A stretch of 64,000 nucleotides of DNA from Phycomyces blakesleeanus NRRL 1555(-) (lineage: Eukaryota > Mucoromycota > Mucoromycetes > Mucorales > Phycomycetaceae): NCBI RefSeq assembly GCF_001638985.1, contig NW_017265147.1, positions 961,545 to 1,025,544 on the forward strand. The letters run 5' to 3'. Under the pieces are notes generated by a model. It worked only from the letters and a program-made list of their open reading frames with translations. It made no database searches and was not told the origin of the DNA. The stretch's first letter is position 1; each line of letters opens with the position of its first letter. Shown one piece after another: positions 50,316 through 61,726 of this stretch. The translations under genes and the position numbers were made by a program.

Positions 50316-53154
50316 TAGAGTTTGTATATGGTAAAGAACGTGAAGGCAAGAGTACTGGCCATAAAAGGGTTATAGTCGCACACGTCATCATTCTCTTTCA
50401 GTGCAGATCCAAACCCCAACGCAGACCCAACCAAGATGTTCTTCCTCTTTCTCACTTTCTTTATATATAAAAAGAAATTTCCCGAGACAGTATAGAGTAT
50501 AGCTTGATCAAGCAATATATTATAGTCAATATATCCAATTGCAAGGCTGCGAGCTAGAAAAATAAGGTCTCCATTCTATTAGGATATGTATGCCATAGCC
50601 CCACGGTAAGAGACCGATTTACTGTTCCCACAGGCGCCTTGAATTTGTTTAAACACATCGTCAGTGAGATAGGTATGTAGCTCAAGTGTCACAATGAAAT
50701 TTTCTCAACCAAAAATGTCCGCACAAGGTGAATAGATATAGACGAAAAATAAAAATCCAAAGCAAAGAATATAATTCAAAAAATGCACAAAAAGAGAATA
50801 TAAAGCAATGTAACAAATATTAAATACCATCTAAAGACAGGTGCATTTGGTTATGTTTTGTTATATAAAAGTTATTCAAATTCCAAAGGTAACACAAGAG
50901 TTAAAAACATCTCTTAACCCGGTAAAGAGAGAAAGAGAGTTATTTTTGATCCGACTTAAATCGAATGCGGTGTATTTATTTCCGCCTCCAGGACTTTGTT
51001 TAATACAAGATATGCGTTATAAACCATTCACAAGCTTTACTATCGATTCAATTTTGCTTAAAGCCTAAAGCTCACAAAAAAAAAGAATGTACGACAGTAA
51101 ATCGAATACACATCATAATCATTCTGGTAGTACAGATCTCTTAATGCACCAAAACAAGCGAGTATTAAAATACCTGGCTTTTATAAGGATATGAAGACAA
51201 ATTTGGCATAAAATTCGATATTTCTCAAACTCACTTTAGACTTCAATATTTTTTTCAGAACGACTACCGATTGGTTATTCTCTAAATAATATATATACTT
51301 ACCAGAGTCTTTTCTATTTTAGCTACAAGCTCAAATTTTATTAGCTTATATAGTGCAAGAATTATAGATATTTGAGAAATACCAAACAACTTTGATAGTT
51401 ATCTCTTGCTACCCAATATATACATTTATTTCCAAATTTAAAGCGAAAATATTTAAAAGTAAAAAGAGTATAACGAAAAGACGATATATTTTGTCTACTA
51501 CGCTTGTAGAAATTGGGATTTCGAAATGATATATACTTATATTATGAGTTTTCAAATACAATCGAGTAATTTGATATTTTTTGAGTGTATAGTGCAACTA
51601 CCTAAAATCTTATTCTTTTAGTATCCCTGTAAAAGTATTATTATTATTTTTGGATTGTTGTGAGTATGTTGGCTGTGAAGTATGTGGCTAAGAATAATTA
51701 TATATTACTGATTATCACTTTTGAGCAATTCTATTTATGTATTGATTTTTTGGTATATTCGTCTGCTCTATACGGCTCAATATTGTTTCAAAATAAAGAT
51801 TTATTCTAATAATTCCAACTATTCTTTATAACTTCAATAAATACTCTCTGACAATTCACGCCTACCTATTATGTATTTGAGGTTTTATTAAAAAAATAAT
51901 AATTCGCCCAGTACCCCTTACCAGATCATTTTCTAATATTTCCTCTCAATATTTTCCTTTTGCCTACTTGGGTACCCACAAACATAATACATTCGGATAT
52001 TACACAATACTTATAACAGCAACATTAGAAAATACTCAAACGTGTGGTGTTTGTAAACTTGCTCATCAACAATAAGAGGCTTCAATTCAGCCACACTCCA
52101 GTTCATATAAATTTATTTGCGTCCAGATGTTTGTTAAGTGTTCTTTAAAAGTAGCTTTACTCATCTCTCTATGAACTCAATTTAATCTCTTTCTTTTACC
52201 AAAGCCCAGATATTGATTTTATAATAAAATCTACAACCTTGACATGCCAGAATACCTTTTATAATCATGAAGAGTTCTAGGCTTTTTATTCCTCAATAAT
52301 ACGGCAGATAATGTAACTTATAGGCTCTTCAAATTAGTCGTTGCATAATTAATCACTCTACCATCAAGGATTCTAATCTATACACAGTTTCCTAAAATAT
52401 AAAGCTTTCAGTAGTATATATAACTATAAATATTGTTGTCTGAGCATACTCTTAAAATTACCCTTGATATTAATTATTAGCAAGTAATAAAATAAAAAAA
52501 TACTGGTGCATTGCGAAAAGCAAAAATATCAAATGCTATTGAATGTTGCATGTACATTATATTGTTCTGATGATGAGCTATGTTTTGGCTTAGAATTCCT
52601 ACACCTCTCACTTTAATTTATACACAAGTATTTGGATATCTTTCAAAACGACTTTCTCATGGCAATCATTCTTGAGCTTATTAAAAACTCTAATTTGTGT
52701 ATCAAAATACATAGGCTTGTGTAGGTTATTATTCTTCAGCCTTTAAATAGTCAGTATATGTTTAAATAAGTTTTCTGAGTCATTCAAGAGCCGTTTTTTG
52801 TAGTATTTATAATATACTTTTGGTTAAATCCTTTCAATATTTCAATAAAGCAAAAGCAAAAGCAAAAGCAAAAGCAAAAACAATGTTGTTGTATTATAAC
52901 TATATTTTATTTTCTGTCGTCTTTCAAAATAATATTGGGCACACTTTGAATCGATGAGCATCTTTATTTTTAAAATTCAAAGCCTTTACATTTCATCTCA
53001 AGCCCATTGGAATAGTATATAAGCATTGGTGCTGTTAACTAATCCCAAGCTCCCTCCAGTAAGAGTAGTAAATATATCTCTCTTTTTATCCTTCACCCCC
53101 TTCAATCTCTCTTTATCTCAACGTACATCTTCTACGGCTATTCACGTTTATATA
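50316..53154. other. AT-rich gene desert
   Basis: About 2.8 kb with no supported gene. Base composition is more AT-rich than in the housekeeping blocks. A short (AAAAGC)n run lies at about 52849-52880. The sequence immediately before the next gene is T/C-rich. Confidence 0.55.
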
Positions 53155-54711
53155 ATGTCTCAAAAAAAATTACAGTTTATTCTATGTATTGTATTATTGA
53201 TCAGTGTACCTAAATGCTGTGCTCCACCAATTCAGCAAGACAACGATTTTCTCACCAGTAAATTACCTATAACATCGATATTGCGGACCGTCCTACTCGG
53301 CTATTTGACTCACATCGTAACGATTCGACCTAGAACAGGAATTACTGATATTCCTACCTTTTATCGACGTATTCTGGCTTTAATATGGCCTTGCGGTGGA
53401 ATAGGGCTAGCAACAGGATCTATATATAAGTCATTGTTTGGAGATAGAATACTCGGAATCCGCGAATACAAGCCCTTTTTTAAAAGCTACGAAAAAGGAA
53501 AAATAGACAAGGAAGATAATAAAAAAGAAAATAGCGACGTCGAGACAAGGGACAAAGGAAATGATGACGAAAATACAAACGAGGCTGATAGAATTTCTCA
53601 AACTCAGGTGGATTCAGCTTCAGTGGGCTTGTTAACTGTGCCCAGCATATCTACATCAGAGTGCGAGAAAGATAATAAAGAAGCCATCAAGACTTCTGAA
53701 TTAAACGAGCTTCATTCGGAGGCCTCCAAGCTAAGAGATCAATTAGTCGAATATTTTAAGAAAGAAAAGTATTCACTTAAAGAAAACGACAATACACCAT
53801 ACCTTGCAGCCTTTCTACATATACTTGGTCCTAAAAATGCAAAAAAAATAAAGCACTGTATTCTGAACGACTCTTTAGTTATCGGTTTCAACAGTAGTGA
53901 TAGGTTGATAGGCAGTGATGCATCCTGTGAGACTGAGGAAATTACTGTTATTGGCCCGGGTGCAGCTTGTAAATACCAAAGAGCAGTTAAGCCCAAAGAT
54001 GCCCGTTACATGACTGTCGATATGATAAATCAACTTGAAACCGCATATAATATGGATGACACCTCATACGTTGAAATATTTGTTACAGCCGGACAGCTAT
54101 TTTATACCACAATTGAATGCATGGATCTAGACGGAGACAGATGGGCCAAGGTTATCATTATTATATACACTACAATGTCAATTCTCCAGACCCTTTCTCT
54201 CATAATGTTGCATAAACAAATGTCAGCCTTTAGTATCAAGGAAGATGAAGATGAAAAAATCCGGAATGATGACGGCGACTCTACTTCAACTGAAGGCGAA
54301 GATGAAAAAACACTGCCTAATCATGAAGACTCTGTTTCAACCGAAGACGAGGATAAAAAAACTCAACCTAATGACGGCGACTCCACCTCAGTTGAAGACG
54401 GTAGAAAACACTTTGAGCTATCTACTGATATTCTTGATCATGAAGATGTTTCCATTTCTTCTATGTTTATTGGATCAGCGGCATCCCTTTTAATTGGTAT
54501 ATGGGCCGATTATAATAGTCATAGTGTAACGGAATGGCTTGTACTATCCTGGATTATTAGTCCTTTTATTATTACTCTTATTATTTTTACTGCGGTTATT
54601 ATTGATAACGATATATTAGGTATACTATTAATTATTATAACTGTTATAGCTAGTGTTTGCGTCATTGGATGTCTTATTGGAGCCACAATTATCGGATATT
54701 TACCAAAATAA
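53155..54711 (+). CDS. multi-pass membrane protein of unknown function
   Basis: Intronless, 518 residues from the ATG at 53155 (the frame is open upstream only through non-ATG codons). An N-terminal signal or membrane segment (FILCIVLLISVPKCCAPP) is followed by a hydrophobic region (LLGYLTHIVTIRP, then ALIWPCGGIGLATGSIYK). A long acidic/Lys-rich hydrophilic loop spans about 115-340. One transmembrane helix (VIIIIYTTMSILQTLSLIML) and a tandem acidic repeat of three 17-residue units follow. Three C-terminal hydrophobic helices end the protein. I do not recognise a named family. The N-terminal GYLTH and WPCGGIG pattern recalls unnamed fungal membrane proteins, a weak impression only. Absence of introns, AT-rich codons and the flanking inverted-repeat elements set it apart from the housekeeping genes. 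Confidence 0.75.
   Translation: MSQKKLQFILCIVLLISVPKCCAPPIQQDNDFLTSKLPITSILRTVLLGYLTHIVTIRPRTGITDIPTFYRRILALIWPCGGIGLATGSIYKSLFGDRILGIREYKPFFKSYEKGKIDKEDNKKENSDVETRDKGNDDENTNEADRISQTQVDSASVGLLTVPSISTSECEKDNKEAIKTSELNELHSEASKLRDQLVEYFKKEKYSLKENDNTPYLAAFLHILGPKNAKKIKHCILNDSLVIGFNSSDRLIGSDASCETEEITVIGPGAACKYQRAVKPKDARYMTVDMINQLETAYNMDDTSYVEIFVTAGQLFYTTIECMDLDGDRWAKVIIIIYTTMSILQTLSLIMLHKQMSAFSIKEDEDEKIRNDDGDSTSTEGEDEKTLPNHEDSVSTEDEDKKTQPNDGDSTSVEDGRKHFELSTDILDHEDVSISSMFIGSAASLLIGIWADYNSHSVTEWLVLSWIISPFIITLIIFTAVIIDNDILGILLIIITVIASVCVIGCLIGATIIGYLPK
54241..54393 (+). repeat. 51-bp tandem repeat x3 coding a 17-residue acidic unit
   Basis: Three head-to-tail 51-bp units at 54241-54291, 54292-54342 and 54343-54393 inside the orphan membrane-protein gene. 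Each encodes a variant of EDEDEKxxNDDGDSTST. Units are in frame and diverged, with conserved EDEK/DKK and DSxST elements. Confidence 0.9.
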
Positions 54712-55070
54712 TATTATACTTCATCTTGCATTTTTTAATATCATAATTTGTACTTTTGCTATTAATTATTATCATTTTGTTATAAAAAGGCAAATACATG
54801 CATACATACGTTATTGCAAGATATTATAATGAATTAATGTACATTGGAGCCTAGGAAAGTAAGATTTCCTATGTGAAGATATAGATAGGCCACTAATCAA
54901 TTATAGTAATGGCAGCCTGTAATATACATGTATGAGAAAAGAAGATTCAAGCCAAAAAAATCCAAGGTTTATTGGGCTAAATTTTGACACTTTAAATTTT
55001 GAGAAACTTGTTAAAAAGATATCAGGGAGGTTTGTGCAATTTTGTTTTACCAATCTCTTTTCCAATGTAC
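54712..55070. other. AT-rich flank
   Basis: Downstream flank of the orphan membrane-protein gene; no gene seen. Confidence 0.5.
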
Positions 55071-55072
55071 TA

Positions 55073-55345
55073 AGAGCATCCACAATCGTTTGTGTAAATT
55101 GGCCAAAAAATTTAGATTTCTTCATCTCCAGCGGTTTGTCCAGATAAATGTTTTAACGAGAAATTTTAGACAATTATTTAACAGATATCTAAATTTGGCG
55201 CTTCATTAAAAAACATTTGAGCAATAAAAAAGATGCGACTTCAGATTTAGATAAACCGCTGTGGGTGGTCTAAATTATCCCATTTAAATGTGTGTTTTTG
55301 GTTCGACTTGAATATTTTAATTACACAAACCGCCGTGGATGCTCT
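55073..55345. mobile_element. MITE-like element A with imperfect terminal inverted repeats
   Basis: Ends are AGAGCATCCAC..GTTTGTGTAA (from 55073) and its near-complement TTACACAAAC..GTGGATGCTCT (to 55345), flanked on both sides by TA (55071-55072 and 55346-55347). That is the target duplication expected of Tc1/mariner-type insertions. Inside, a second inverted pair with CAGCGGTTT (55129-55137) and AAACCGCTG (55253-55261) makes the whole segment foldable. About 273 bp with no open frame, so non-autonomous if mobile. Confidence 0.6.
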
Positions 55346-55381
55346 TATTAATTGCAGAATCTGTAATGGAGTGCATAATAC

Positions 55382-55505
55382 ACTCTTTCCGGAAATTATT
55401 GGTGCAAAAAGGGAATGCACCAAAAAAGATGAATTAAGCAGAGAAATGGTAGAAAATTGGACCAGATTGATTTTTATTTTTGCACCAATAATTTCCGGAA
55501 AGAGT
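55382..55505. mobile_element. MITE-like element B with perfect 29-bp terminal inverted repeats
   Basis: Left arm 55382-55410 begins ACTCTTTCCGGAAATTATTG and is the exact reverse complement of the right arm 55477-55505. A 66-bp centre lies between. Total 124 bp, non-coding. A perfect 29-bp inversion in AT-rich DNA is very unlikely by chance. No clear target-site duplication is seen; the right side adjoins a TA run. Confidence 0.65.
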
Positions 55506-55770
55506 ATATATATATAATTCAAATAATTAAATTTTAAAGAATGTCATAAAAGAAGTCATGTTAATATAATATTTACATCTTTAAAAGTATATTTTTAGCA
55601 TATTTTATTTCTACATCTTCCTTTAAATATGTCGTTATCTTAGCAGTTTAAAATAATGGAAGCTTATTAGCTAAAAGTGCTTTGGAAAACCCAAATTGGG
55701 CTTCCAAGATTTTTGGAAAAGGTGCCCTTTTTACAATTTTTTTTGGAAGTATGAAACAAACTATTCCTTT
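55506..55770. other. AT-rich flank
   Basis: Short spacer between inverted-repeat element B and the KRI1 stop codon; no gene seen. Confidence 0.5.
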
Positions 55771-58249
55771 TTAGGCGGGCAATTTATTTTTTAATTTTGT
55801 TACAGAATTTGCACAAACCTCCCTTTTAGTCTTTTCCTTGGACTTTTCTTTAGACTTAGTCTTGGGTGTAAGCTTCTTATCCAAATGCTTCTCGATATCG
55901 CGCTTCTTTGCCTTTTCGAATCTCTTGAATCGTCGATGATCCTTATTACGAGCTTCGTCTGTACGATATCTATATCGTACCCAAAATAAAAATATAGAAA
56001 TCAATAAAAAGAATTATTCCAATAAACAACAACAAAGAAAATATCGCTTACGGTGCAAGTGCCTTTAGGCCAACATATTTGTTGAGTTCCGCATCATCAG
56101 CCAGCAGGATCTCTTCTGCTGTGAGACCAAAGTCCTCGGGCTCGGTATGTGTGTATTTGAAGCGAGTGGGCAAGTCACCACCAATGACATCCTCAAAACC
56201 AAGTGATTCATATTCTTCCATAAGGCGTTTGTATTCTTCCTGGGCCTGTCTCTTGCGAGCAGGTAAGCTTTCTTCTTCTTCTTCAGCGGCGCCATCACGC
56301 TTTCGCTTCTTGCTATCTTTTTTGTAAGAAGGACCGTCAGGTAAATAATCCGCATCCATCATAAGATCATCATCATCATTGTTGTTATTTGATCCTCTCC
56401 CACTTGTTGCTGCTGCTTCTTGTTCGGCATTAAACTCTTCTCCAAGATCATCATCCCAGACTGGTTTTTCGTTGTCTTCACCCTCGTAGTAATCTTCATT
56501 GAAGACATTGTTCATCTGAGCATCCCAAGCATCGGGGTCAAAGTCACCTTCCATATCAATCTTTTCAAGATCAAGATCTAAGAGTCCAAATATTTATAAT
56601 TAATTAATACAAAGAAAAGTATGTATTTTTTTTTTAAAAAAACTATTTAGATACTTGCCATCATTTCCAGTGATTTTTCTGATTTCTTCAAGACGTGCTT
56701 GAATTTCCTTGATCTTTTGGTTCTTGAGCTGTTTCAATTCGTTGACCTTGTTCAACTTTTCGGCTTCCTTCTTGGCCTTCTTTCTCTCTCTTTCTCTCTT
56801 ACGCTTGCTCTCTTTGCGACGCAAAGTGCCCTCTACATTACGGGAGTGACCAATGATCTGAAGAGCACCTTCTTCTTCGAAGCGGAAGTTATACTTGCTC
56901 TCGAATCGATCTACTTGATCCAAATATTCCTCGTCAGCTTCATTATCGTCGAGTTCGGGAATAGGGTCTTCTTCATAAGTAGGTTGGTTGCCATGTTTTT
57001 TCTCTACCCATCCTCTGTTTAGTACATAACTAAAAAAAATGATAATATCATTAGTAAATATAAAGTGTGGCATTTATACGTTAATTTCAATTTATAGGTA
57101 CATAATACGTATACGGCCTATGTTTATATATAGGTACTACACTTACTCGATCAAAAATGCATCATCTTTGTTCATGTTGGGGTTGTTCTTGTAGTTTTTC
57201 CACTCCTTGAATACTTCTGAAGAAGCTTCATCGCTCTAAAAGCAAAAACAAAACAAAAACAATCAATCGGTAAATAGCCAGTCAAACAATTATTTACCTT
57301 TATGAAATATCTACACAACACTTACAGCCATGTTTTGCAACAAAAAGTTCTTGTACTCTTCCTCTTCCGCTTCTTGTTCTTCTTTAGATTTTTCCTTCTT
57401 CATCAAGAACCCACCCTTGTCTTCCTCATCATCATTGTCGTCGTCGTCATCGTCGTCAACAGCAGCCATCTTGAATTCCTCTTTGATCTTTGCCTGTTCT
57501 TCGTTGTGTGTCAGATGCTTCGGTGCGTCTTCATCGTCAATGCGTTCTTCTTCGTCATAGTAACCGCCGTGTTTCAACAGAGTTTCACGTTCGTAATCTT
57601 TGAGGGTCACTTTCTTGCCAGAATTTTTCAATTCCTTCTGCTGCTTTTCCCACTCCTTGTTGGCTTTGTCGATTTGTTCCTGCTCAAAGAACTTTGCAGA
57701 GGAGTCGTAGACACGAGGATCCTTTTTCTGGATCGCAGCAATTGTGCGGAAGATTTGAGAATCCAGGGCAGGTGTCAATAGTGCGGCATGTTCGTCTTCT
57801 TCTTCGTCGCTTTCGTCACTTTCGTCGCTTTCCTCTTCTTCTTTGTCAGATCCCGATGGACTAGCTTCAGATTCTATTGAATGTAGATGTGTAAATCTCT
57901 ATTTCTATAATCTCGAATCAAATTAACTGGATTTTTTTTTCTTTCTTCTTCTTCGTTGGTTTTTGTACCTTGTTTATCTTTCTCGGCCTCACGCACTAGT
58001 TTATGGAAAAGATGTGATATTTAGATGAGTAAAAAGGAGGAACAAAAAAAAGTATAAATAAAAGCTGAATATTTTTTGCGAGTATATAATTTATTGTTCT
58101 GCTTCTTCGTTTATTATATTTTTATCAAAGTTTATATAGATGGTAAATGAATTAAAGAAGGAATCCAATTTACAGATAGCAGGAAGTTCGTATTCGTCTT
58201 TGTCCTGGTCTCTTTCGCGAATCAGAACAGGGAACTTTTCGTCACTCAT
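55771..58249 (-). CDS. KRI1: ribosome biogenesis protein Kri1
   Basis: Nucleolar factor that works with Krr1 in 40S/18S rRNA maturation. Seven exons: 58249-58174, 57995-57969, 57873-57326, 57235-57147, 57029-56659, 56577-56052 and 55969-55771. They give about 611 residues. Matches include LDSQIFRTIAAIQKKDPRVY, TLKDYERETLLKHGGYYDEE, FLIEYVLNRGWVEKK, FRFEEEGALQIIGHSR and GDFDPDAWDAQMNNVF, then a C-terminal basic segment around RRFKRFEKAKKRD. Acidic tracts occur throughout. Intron 5 has a GC donor (GATG|GCAAGT at 56658); only this keeps the frame. The two small first exons are less certain, because the family's usual N-terminal FAxxYxxxKxREEL segment is not visible. Confidence 0.88.
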
Positions 58250-61200
58250 TGTGGTTGATGAAATCTGATTTTTACACAAATATTAAAGAAAAATAAAAAA
58301 ATAAAAAAATAAAAATCCAAAAGTCATGCAAAAAAAAAGAAATGAAATGGTCACCTATAATGTGACTGCTTACTTCAAATTAACTTGACCGAGCCACATA
58401 CTTGGAACATATAAGCATATACATATGTTTGTATATACGAACGTTATAAAATAATCATTTGGGTAACAATCAAGATAGTATATATACACAGGGCTTTTAT
58501 TATTTTCTTCCTCCTATCCTTTATGTTTTTTTTTAGTGTGCTTTTCGTTTGTAATGTTCAAGCTTAATTAAACTTTCATTAAATAATGATTATTATTGGC
58601 TAATGATTTAAATACAGTTAATATCAATTTAAATGTAAGATAAAATGAAATAAATTAAAAATCTGAAACTATTGAAACACCCTTTTAAGAAAAAAATAAT
58701 AATAATTTTTACCTATTATTATTTTTGAAACAAAGGAATGTACCAAACACCAAAATCTATGCAATTTGATGAAACAAAGGCTCTGCATAATTTCTGCTAT
58801 GTATATATTCTCCACTAATTAATTAATACTTTTTATATATAAAATAAATAAATAAATAAACATATGAATCCAAACACTATATATACTCATAATCATACAA
58901 AAGTTAAAATGTTATATGAGATCAAAAAGGAATTAAACTACATAAAAGACAAAATGGATATTAAAGATATTATCTAGACAGCTGACAAGCAGTATGTTCT
59001 TATCCATTATTTCTGTTATCGATTGTTTCAAAAAAAAATATGAAATGTATGGTGCAAATGACGATAAGTATTAATTATTATTACCATTATTTCTTTTACA
59101 AAAAATTGAAAAAAAAATAGTGATGATAATTCAAACGATTTTGAGTTTTTTTTTTCAAGTTTCTGTGAATAGCAATTGTACAAATTACATATCTACCCAA
59201 ATGAGTAATGCTTATGTTGTGCAAAGAGAAGAAAAATAAGTAGAGAAAGAAAGGAACAAAACAAAACAAAACATATTTTACTCTAATCATTTTGTCAAGA
59301 TGCTTCACACACCCTCTTTCCTCTCCCCCTTTAGCTTCATCCTCAGCTTAACTAAGTTTAGTTATGCTTGGTTGGAAGAATTGCTATTTCCACCTGTTTG
59401 CTTTTCCTTTTGGTTAAATAAATAGATAGACGATGTTTTTAAATCGTTGAAAATAATAAGATTGCAATTACAAAATCAAGATTGTAATCATCGCATGGCC
59501 TTTGATTGTTAATATTATTATTAATATTTTGTATTCTTTTTTAACGTTATTTGTTTGTAACATCTGAACTTTATTGGAGTGAAATGGTTTGAGATCAGTG
59601 ATCTCAACCCTTTACAAAATTCTCCCACAAAAGCTTTTTATTCTGTGTCAGCCAGTACAGGAACCATCTTGGGTTAGACATGAGCTGTCTTTAATATTAT
59701 ATAATTTTATTCTTAATATTTCTCTTTCTTTCTTTTTATAAAAAGGATAGAGAGAGTAAGCTTCGAAGCACAAGCTATTTGAATATGATCCAGTATTAGA
59801 CGCTTGGTGGACATGGATCTATTGTACTAATGATGTCAATTACAAGAAGCAAAGAGAATAAGAAGAGTCAAAAGAAGATAAACACGTCATGTACATGTGC
59901 CTTTACGTGTGTGTGTGTGTGTGTGTGTGTGTATTTGTGGGGAGAGGTCGTTGTCTTATTCTTTTTCTATTCTTTCTTTTTTTGGTTAAGTGAAGAGCCG
60001 AAGCGTGTGAAAAATTATGTCAAAAATAAAAGGACAGAAAAAGAGAGTAAGAAATAAAGAAAAGGAAAGAAGGTAATGTAGACTTGGATATCTTCATGAT
60101 TTAAAGCTTGGAAATGGTATAAATTTCTTATATAGCCATAGATAAACATGTATACACATATACATACACGCGGCACACGTACGCGTAATAATGTATACTT
60201 CTTCTAGTTATTTGTTGTTCGATTTCTTTAAAGAGGTATGTAACAACAAAAACCAAAAAGGAAAATGTAGGTAGATATGTAGATAGATAGAAAGATGGAA
60301 ACATAGATAGATATATAGAATGATGTGTGTAGAGTACAAGTCACAAAAAATATCTTTCTAGAAAGTGTTTGATTCAAGCTGTTTCAAAAAAAAAGAAAGA
60401 AATTTCAATTCATTAATAATTTTTATTTATTTATTTAGTTTCTTTTTGATTTCATTACAGCAGTAATTATTGCATTCATCAAGAATTTAGTTATTAGGGG
60501 TTGATTCCAGTAGGTGGCTCCTTTTGTCAAGAGGTGGTATATAAATATAGACTGATGCCAACATCTCTTGATGCCTTTGGAGACAATTGACAAACAATTC
60601 TCCAGATTCTATGTAGGAGTAAAGCATAAAAAGGTTAATTGTCAAGGAGAGATAGATAAATAGGCTGGAATGCAAACTGACTAAGCAGACCAACAGTTAA
60701 ATGTAGGTTTCTATGTTAATATACATATATTAACATTCATACTTAATAAGACTAGGGAGTATGGATTTCTTTGTTTCTTTGAACTTAAAAATTTATTCCT
60801 GCCATGCAATAGACTCTTTTATTATTTTAAGAAGAGCAGAGCAGAACAGAATATAATATAATATAATGACTGACCACTATTGTTATTATTCTTATTGCTA
60901 TAAAAATATCAAAACAATTGGGTTGTCAAGATTGAATGATTGGAATAAACATGGTCTGTATTTAAAGAAGAAGAAGAAGACGAAGACGAAGATGGGTTTA
61001 AAGAGGTTTCATTCTATTCAGCAACATTAGAATATAACTACTTTTGTTTCTTAGTTTATAAACAAGTTTTGCCGAACTAAACCATGTCATTTTACAGATA
61101 TTCTTGTTAGATATATGTGTCTATGTATGCAGATGTGTTTGGGTGTTTGAATTCATATTAAGTACATTCTAATATAATGTTCTTCTATGAAATAAAATAC

Positions 61201-61726
61201 AAGCAAACCAAAGAAAAATATAATGCAAGAAATGTTCTGAAATGAAATAGGGTTTGTGGTTCATCCAGTACCAGCAATTACTAAAAGAAGAAAAGAAAAT
61301 AAAGTCTTACATCTACATAAATACATACATACATGTACGTCTTGTGGCATCGACCACATATGCTATGAATGGAATGAACATTCTACTTCACCGAGACTCT
61401 AGACATTATCCAGCCTTTAAAGACATCTATTATACCTTTCTTCAAAATAATAACCATTAGTCAATAGTCAAGCTACACATCAAATTTCTCTCTCTATATC
61501 TCTCTGTAATACAAAGTCGAAACGTAAATAAATAAATAAACGAGTAAATAGAATACACATATAATATTCTTCTTTATGAGTATTTCATAAAATGTGACTT
61601 TCACTCTATTGTTTTTGACATGACTTTTTTTTTTTTGGTTTTTGGTTTTCTTTCTTTCGTTCTTTCTACATCGTTATATCTCTATCTATCAATACACCGA
61701 ATCAAATCAATAGTAATAGGAACAAT
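58250..61726. other. gene-free AT-rich region with microsatellites
   Basis: About 3.5 kb without a supported gene on either strand. Includes a (GT)n run at 59909-59932, an (ATAG)n run at 60280-60315 and (GAAGAC)n near 60967-60992. The upstream 100 bp of the ZIP gene is pyrimidine-rich. Confidence 0.55.

Noticed and set aside
53026..53154. Upstream extension of the orphan membrane protein
   Set aside because: It begins with TTG and lacks an ATG; the start at 53155 gives a proper signal/membrane segment.
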